A stretch of 64,000 nt of DNA. Source: Plantago ovata. Its lineage: Eukaryota; Streptophyta; Magnoliopsida; Lamiales; Plantaginaceae. The position numbers were made by a program, and so were the translations under genes. This document shows positions 58,301 to 64,000 of this stretch, piece after piece; within the stretch, counting starts at the first letter, position 1, and every line of letters starts with the position of its first letter. The stretch is from positions 14,783,745 to 14,847,744 of the forward strand of contig CM051456.1 in NCBI GenBank assembly GCA_028274465.1. The letters are read 5' to 3'. The notes below the pieces were generated by a model. That model searched no databases, was not told where the DNA came from, and saw nothing but the letters and a program-made list of their open reading frames with translations.

Positions 58301-59863
58301 GAACTTCGAAACAGAAGTAGCAGTAAAGCATGTTTGTCAGAATATACGAGTTCATGACAAATAAACCAAACTGCAAAAGTAGGACAGGCGACGAGCTGGA
58401 GGCAGTGGAGATAGCAATATGTGATAGATGCATGACACATAAGACAAAGACGATGTTGATGTCAAATAGTCCTCTCCCAGCCAGCACATTGATCCACACC
58501 AGGTTACGCAATAACGGAGGCAATAAGTTAGGTGGGATAGAGACAATTACTCATTAAGCAATTATGTGTCCCATGTATAAGGATAAAGGCCACTGAAGCT
58601 GACGTGCTTCCTAAATTATATGGTACTACTAAAGAGTAAATGTAAGAAAAGAGAATATTGTCACTAAAGATAAGTGTGGCTTAATACAAGATAAATGTAA
58701 AACTCAACTCTTTCTGACGTTTGGTCACATGTCATAGAGAAATTGGATAGCAAATGGACGTATAAACCTTGTCCGAGTCAAAAGACCAATGTCCATAAAG
58801 AAAATGATGGATGTCCCAAACATAGAAGCTTTATGAAAGAAGAGTGTGTAGAAGCAGGATCAGTCATCAATACGGTTTACATAGCATGCCAGAACAAGTG
58901 GAGAAAACCTAATCATTGAAGTTATATACTCCTACATCATTAGCATTACTCCAAAAAAAAAAAAAAGAAAAAAAAGAAGGCTACTAATTAATAACAAGAA
59001 CAAAGACAAATTTTAAGCCAAGAGAGTAACTGGAAGTGTTAAAATGCCTTCAAGGAGGAGCACATGTACTGAGCATGGCACATTAAGAGACTCGCAAGAG
59101 CATATCATTGTAACTTTTGTTTTGTAGGGTCAGTAGTGTGCATCAATTTTCTTAGCAACTATGCTTCATATGTACAATGCTTTACCTAAAGTTTGTGCAG
59201 GTTTTTCTTGAGAAGAGGCACCTTCGATTAACTCAACCTTGCGCCTTTTGACCCTAAGACAGCGAAACAAGCGTTCAGACACAATTAGCAGGACATAAAT
59301 CAGTCCACTCAGAACATATAGAATGTGACCAACTAAACTTTTCACAAGCAGCAACAAAAGTGGTATTATTATGAACATTGAAATCTATACACCTATAATA
59401 TTGCCCTGCAGTTGACAAAAGTATCCAAATTATATTAGCAAATGTCAGACATCTGCCATTTTATAAAGCATTCCGATATTAGTATTATAGCCTTAGAACA
59501 AACTGCCATTACTACACTTAATTTCGTAAGTTCATCTTCAAAAAGTAGTATGACAAGACTGCTGATAACATGAGCTAATACCTTAAGCAGATAATCAAAA
59601 GGAGGAATCACAGTAGTATACCTTGCATCATACCCATCACCAACATCAGTTCCACCCCCTACTTCCAGGACGTTTGCAGGATCAGTAGATGCATCATAAA
59701 TTCTATCTGCTACTGCTTCCAATCCCCCATCACTATCATCCTCTATTTCCAAAACTTCTTCAGGATCATCAGATGCATCAGAAATTGCATCCAACTCCGT
59801 CAGAAGTGCATTGAAATCGTCACTGCTGGACGAATGAGCAGGAGAATCTGCCACTACACTCAT
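55341..59863 (-). CDS. CPL4: RNA polymerase II CTD phosphatase, CPL4-like
   Basis: Seven coding exons on the minus strand: 59863-59622, 59253-59186, 58153-58038, 57606-57426, 56820-56342, 56257-56219 and 55652-55341. All GT-AG borders and phases agree, giving 478 residues. The N-terminus (1-80) is acidic and serine-rich. The next part has the CPL3/4 motif CTHPGVYAGMCMMCGQKM. The FCP1-homology catalytic domain has the DxDxT signature LDLDHTLLNS (D173, D175, T177), then MTKLRPFV, YTMGERPYA and VLILDD. The last exon encodes a BRCT domain (KDCRLVFSRVFP... GATCS... VTHVVSMD... KWIEASNYMWQKQP). CPL4 dephosphorylates the CTD of the largest Pol II subunit in the nucleus. An intron in the 5' leader is likely: acag ends right before the ATG and a donor-like CCGGTAACG lies near 60168 on the minus strand. 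The upstream start is not proven. Confidence 0.93.
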
Positions 59864-61010
59864 CTGTCACATTCATTAACCAGTTAGACACAAGTAACTT
59901 TGAAATAAACACTTCAAACAAACAGTTTACAGGACAAAGTTTCGATAGAGCTATGAAACAAATTTACTGCAAAATGGCAACGACTAGCAATTTTAACTTC
60001 AGTAAAGCAACACTGATCACGTCAAGTTTGGGCGTAATGGAAAGCCCTAGGTCTCACAACCATTAGACCGATTGAAAATGTAATGCATAAAATTAGGCGT
60101 GCCGTGTGTTTCAGATAATTTGTTAAGGTCCAACAACGTTTAAAGAGACGTCGGAGGATACTACGTTACCGGTATAAGCGGCGTACGGTGGCGGAGTCAC
60201 GGCGGTGGGCGGTGTTTTTATGGTTTCTAATGTTAGAAAATGGACCGGGAAATAGATGTTGCAAACTGGATTTTGCCCCTTCTCCCAATCTCCCCCAATA
60301 AATTTTTTTCAAAGTAAAATAAGTCACTTTTGTGAAATTGTTTATGTTTCAGTTTAGAACAATATTTTAGAATGTTGGTTACCTACTCAAATCTAAAAAT
60401 TATAATGATTGTATACTAAAATCTAAAACTTATAATGATTCATTATGATTGTATTGTTTTGTTTAGTGCAAGATCCATAAAGATTGGAAAAAAAAAAACT
60501 AAACATTCTAAAAAACGGACGAAAAAGAAATACGTAAACAATTTGAAAAACAGATGAGTATTTCGAACTTTAACCAAAATCTATGGTAGAAAAGTATAGC
60601 AATTCTGTCTTAACTTACTTTTACAATAAAATTTAATAATAATTTATGGTTAATATTTGAAAATACAAAGTCATCCTATAAAAATTTTATTGTAACGGTC
60701 ATAGACATCACATTTTTTATTTTATCATGCAGGAGTACTCTTTTTATATAGTTTCATTTCGGTTTGTAAACCTAAGTTAATTAAGTAATGAATGAGTATT
60801 TTGAAAAAAAGAAATATTTACTTTTGGTATTAAAGTGAAACAAACCCAATTATAATATGTTGAATTTTATAAGGTTTCTAAATGATAATATACAAACTGT
60901 CACAAAACATTGCAAATAAAATAAAATTCATAAAGACAAAAAGGTACATGTCCAACACATATACTACTACCATCATAATCATGTACTTTTAGTCATTAGT
61001 AGAGTTAGTT
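59864..61010. other. CPL4 5' leader, promoter and AT-rich spacer
   Basis: 59864-60240 probably holds the CPL4 leader, with one intron, and its proximal promoter; the GC-richer part at 60140-60220 suggests the first exon. From 60300 to 61010 the DNA is AT-rich without any gene. Confidence 0.45.
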
Positions 61011-61016
61011 ATTACT

Positions 61017-62858
61017 GGATGACCCGTCTAACACAGTTAACGTTCTAAATTACCAAGAAATAGACCACTCGAATGCAGTTAGTGTTTTGAATTATTAAGT
61101 AATAAATTCATCGAACATAGACGTTCTAAACTATGGTAGAATAGATTTGTCGGACGCACTTATAGTGTTTTGAATTATTGTGGAATAAATTTTTCGAATA
61201 CAGTTGATGTTCTAATTATTTTCAGATTGACCCGTCGAACAAAGTTAGCGTTCTAAGTTACTACGAAATAAACCCGTTGAACATAATTAACATTCTAAAT
61301 TAATTATTGTGGAACGACCCGTAGAACATAGTTTGTGTTCTGAATTATACCATAATAGATCCGTCAAGCATAGTTAGCATTCAAAATTATTTCAGAATAG
61401 ACGTCGCGAATCCAGTTAGCGTTCTAAATTATTACGGAATAGACCCGTCAAACATAGTTAGTATTCTAAATTATTGTGAAATAGGCTTTTCAAGCACATT
61501 TAACATTCAAAATTGTTGCAAAATAGACATGTCGAACCCATTAAGCATTTGAATTATTGCGGAATAGACATGCCAAACCCGTTAGCTTTGTAAATTATTG
61601 CAGAATATACTCGTCGTATTCAAATAGGGTTCAAAATTATTGTGTAATAAACCAGTAGAACCCAATTAGCATTTTAAATTATTGCGGAATAGAACAGTCA
61701 AACTTTAGCGTTCTAAATTATCGCACAATAGCCTCGTCAAACCCAATTAGCGTTGTAAATGTTTGTGGAATAAACCTGTTAAACCTAATTAGTTATTGTT
61801 AAATGACCCATCAAATGCAGCTAGCGTTCTAAATTATTATAGAATAGACCCCTAGAGCACAATTAGCGTTCCAAATTATAGCGTAATAGACTTGTCGAAC
61901 GCATTTATCGTTATGAAACTATTGCAAAATAGATCCATCGAGCGTAGTTGATGCTCTGAATTATTTCGGAATACATCAATCAAATACAGTTATTGTTCTA
62001 ATTGTATTGTGGAATAGATTCGTCGAATACATTTACTACTCTAAGTTATTTGTAGAATAAAGATGTCGAACACAATTAGTGCTATACATAAACTATTGTT
62101 CATTAGACACGTAAAATACAGTTAGTGCTCTAAAATTATTGTGGAGTAGACCCGTCAGACAAAGTTATATAACATTTTAAATTATTTTGAATAGACCAGT
62201 CAAATATAGTTAGTGTTCTAAATTATTGTGGAATAGGCTCGTCAAGCACAATTAGCATTCTTAATTATCGCATAATAAACATGTCGAACGGAGCTAATGT
62301 TTTAAATTCTTTGCAAAATAAACCCGTCTAATTAAGTGCTTGTAATTTTGACATTTAATCAGTTAAACCAATCAAAATAAACCATTTTGCAACGTCGATT
62401 ACGGTTAGTATTCTAAATTATTACGGAATAGACCCATAAAATGCAGTTAGTATTTTAGATTATTAAGGAATAGATCCGTCGACGCAGTTAGCTAGTGCTA
62501 TATATTGCATTGTAGACGTAATTTATTAGTGATCTAAATTTCACAAAGTAAACCAGTCGATGTACTGTTCCTAGATTATCACGGAATATACATGTCGAAC
62601 ACAGTATTGCATAATAGACCCGTGCCCGTCAAACTCAGCTTGTGTTCTAAATTATTGTGAAATATACCTATCCATCACAATTAGTTCTCTAAACTATTGC
62701 AGAGTATACTTGCGGCATAATCAGATTCTAATTAAAGCAATTACTTACTGCATAGACCCGTTAAACACAATTAGTGTTCGGCACTATTGAAGAATAGATC
62801 CGTCGAATACAATTAATGTTTTAAGTTATTACAAACAATTAATGTTTTAAATTTTACT
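61017..62858 (+). repeat. Degenerate 42-bp minisatellite, about 40-45 units
   Basis: Head-to-tail units of about 42 bp. The consensus runs gttctaaattattgcggaat, agacccgtcgaacac, agttagc. A clean unit is 61411-61452 or thereabouts; neighbours differ by substitutions and 1-5 base indels. There is no constant/variable alternation and no open frame through the array. Units are diverged from each other, so the array is old. It lies about 1 kb upstream of CPL4. Confidence 0.92.
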
Positions 62859-64000
62859 AATCCGTGTCTTCAAGGTATGTTACATATTCTAGTAATTGTA
62901 GTCTCCTTATTTTTATGTAAAAGAAAATTTTATGTGCATGCCAACTTACTAATGAATAGTTACATGTGTTTTCCCTGGTTACCAAACCTTCGGCAGCTTG
63001 TCTCCTATGAAAACCATAATGATAAACATTTTTTTAGCCATAACCCAAAATCATCATGGATTAATAATCATAATCAACTTACATCAAAGGACTGAACCAG
63101 AAGATCAGTAGAACCAAAACTAACCTCTAAAACATTATGTGTAACAAATGCTCCACTTCATCGCAATCACGTTTAACAAAACAAAACGAAAATGAACATA
63201 AAATCAAAGCTAAAGTTTTGGCTTCTTTAATAATACTCATGCCTGGTGATGAGTAGACTCCGGCTTGCAACTGCTTGACAACATTGAGACAATCACCCTT
63301 GAAATTAGGCTTGAAATTCATGAATCACCCAGTACACCACAAGTTGCAACATGAGCAAAACAACACTTTCGTTTCCTCCTGAGAAGGCTTTGGCGCCATG
63401 AAACAGAGAAACATATGTATGGCTAATATTACAGGGGAATCAAACTTCAGAATAAACACGATGTTCTTATTTCTTATTAATGTCACATACAAACCAAAAT
63501 TCTGATAATGGGTATATATGAACGGTAATCAATATGAAGAATGATCATAAAAAGGATACGATAGTTTTGACTGGCCATCACATTAGTTTCGTTTCCAAGT
63601 TTCCTCTTCTTGGAGAAATCCAAATTGGTGATTGGTTCAATTCTAACGCTATGAGACTCTTGATGAACCGGAAGAAACAATCCATGGACATTGACCGTAT
63701 TGAAAAACTAAAACTTGTGTAGTAAGTCAAATTATACTCGACCAAGCAATTTCTTAAGGCCCCAAGCTAGAATAACATACTTGAATTCGTTCTCGATGCT
63801 ACTCTTTATTTCACATTAAAGAATAATTACCCTTCCTAGTCTTTATTCTTGAAGAATTGCTTATCTTCGGTAGAGTATGACTTCCTCTTGCTAGTCTGAC
63901 AGATGACTAAATATAAATTTTAATGTTAGGCCACAATCCACATTGAAAGAAGAAATTAACGAATTATTGCAAGCAATCCACAATCCATTTCACATTATCC
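62859..64000. other. Right edge of window, no complete gene
   Basis: AT-rich sequence. Apart from the RNase H-like fragment at 63127-63321, no gene or element was recognised. Short open frames at 63480-63720 lack any domain. Confidence 0.45.
63127..63321 (-). pseudogene. Fragment of an RNase H-like (RVT_3) domain
   Basis: The minus-strand frame has GDCLNVVKQLQAG, then IIKEAKTLALI and FSFCFVKRDCDEVEHLL. This is the typical second half of plant RVT_3 domains (E.D...V...L, then F..V.R..N..AH.LA). The first half and catalytic start are absent. Probably a retroelement remnant. Confidence 0.5.

Noticed and set aside
61017..62858. CRISPR-like array
   Set aside because: Units are contiguous and diverge throughout; there is no constant repeat alternating with unique spacers, and the genome is a plant's.

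Overview
The window is nuclear DNA of a flowering plant, most likely a eudicot. Genes have canonical GT-AG introns, intergenic DNA is AT-rich, and every recognisable protein belongs to a plant family. TIR transposons, tRNA-derived SINEs and a plant L1-type LINE fill the gaps. I cannot name the species; Caryophyllales is only a guess.

Layout. 1-6.2 kb (+): the 3' part of a FIP1[V]/FIPS5-like mRNA 3'-end processing factor. 6.8-9.0 kb: SINE relics and a short retroposon with target-site duplications. 9.2-12.0 kb (+): a seven-exon LRL-type bHLH transcription factor with a SINE in intron 4. 12.2-20.3 kb: no coding gene, but a clear MIR156 hairpin on the minus strand at 19.83-19.91 kb; the rest may be its long primary transcript. 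23.4-24.0 kb (+): a COA6-like mitochondrial CX9C/CX10C protein. 26.3-30.6 kb: a transposon cluster, with a hAT element, two adjoining TIR elements sharing a 9-bp target sequence, and a nested element carrying a hairpin-forming satellite. 31.6-32.3 kb (-): two candidate C/D-box snoRNAs behind a telo-box/site II promoter. 35.3-36.6 kb (-): intronless CIPK6. 39.2-39.7 kb (+): a Bud20/ZNF593-type ribosome assembly zinc-finger protein. 41.7-47.6 kb (-): a decayed LINE whose reverse transcriptase is interrupted by a CACTA transposon end. 48.7-49.9 kb (+): an atypical single-exon NAC gene. 50.6-54.3 kb (-): an RNase H-like ORF, a decayed coiled-coil gene and an orphan ORF. 55.3-59.9 kb (-): a CPL4-like RNA polymerase II CTD phosphatase. 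61.0-62.9 kb: a degenerate 42-bp minisatellite.

From memory of Arabidopsis, CPL4, the COA6-like gene, LRL3 and FIPS5 are neighbours on chromosome 5 (At5g58003 to At5g58040). CIPK6, MIR156B and LRL2 are neighbours on chromosome 4 (At4g30960 to At4g30980). This window holds both sets together, which suggests an ancestral block that Arabidopsis later split between duplicate regions. The protein genes do not form one pathway. Shared themes are RNA polymerase II transcription and 3' processing (FIPS5, CPL4), ribosome biogenesis (Bud20, snoRNAs) and development (bHLH, miR156, NAC).
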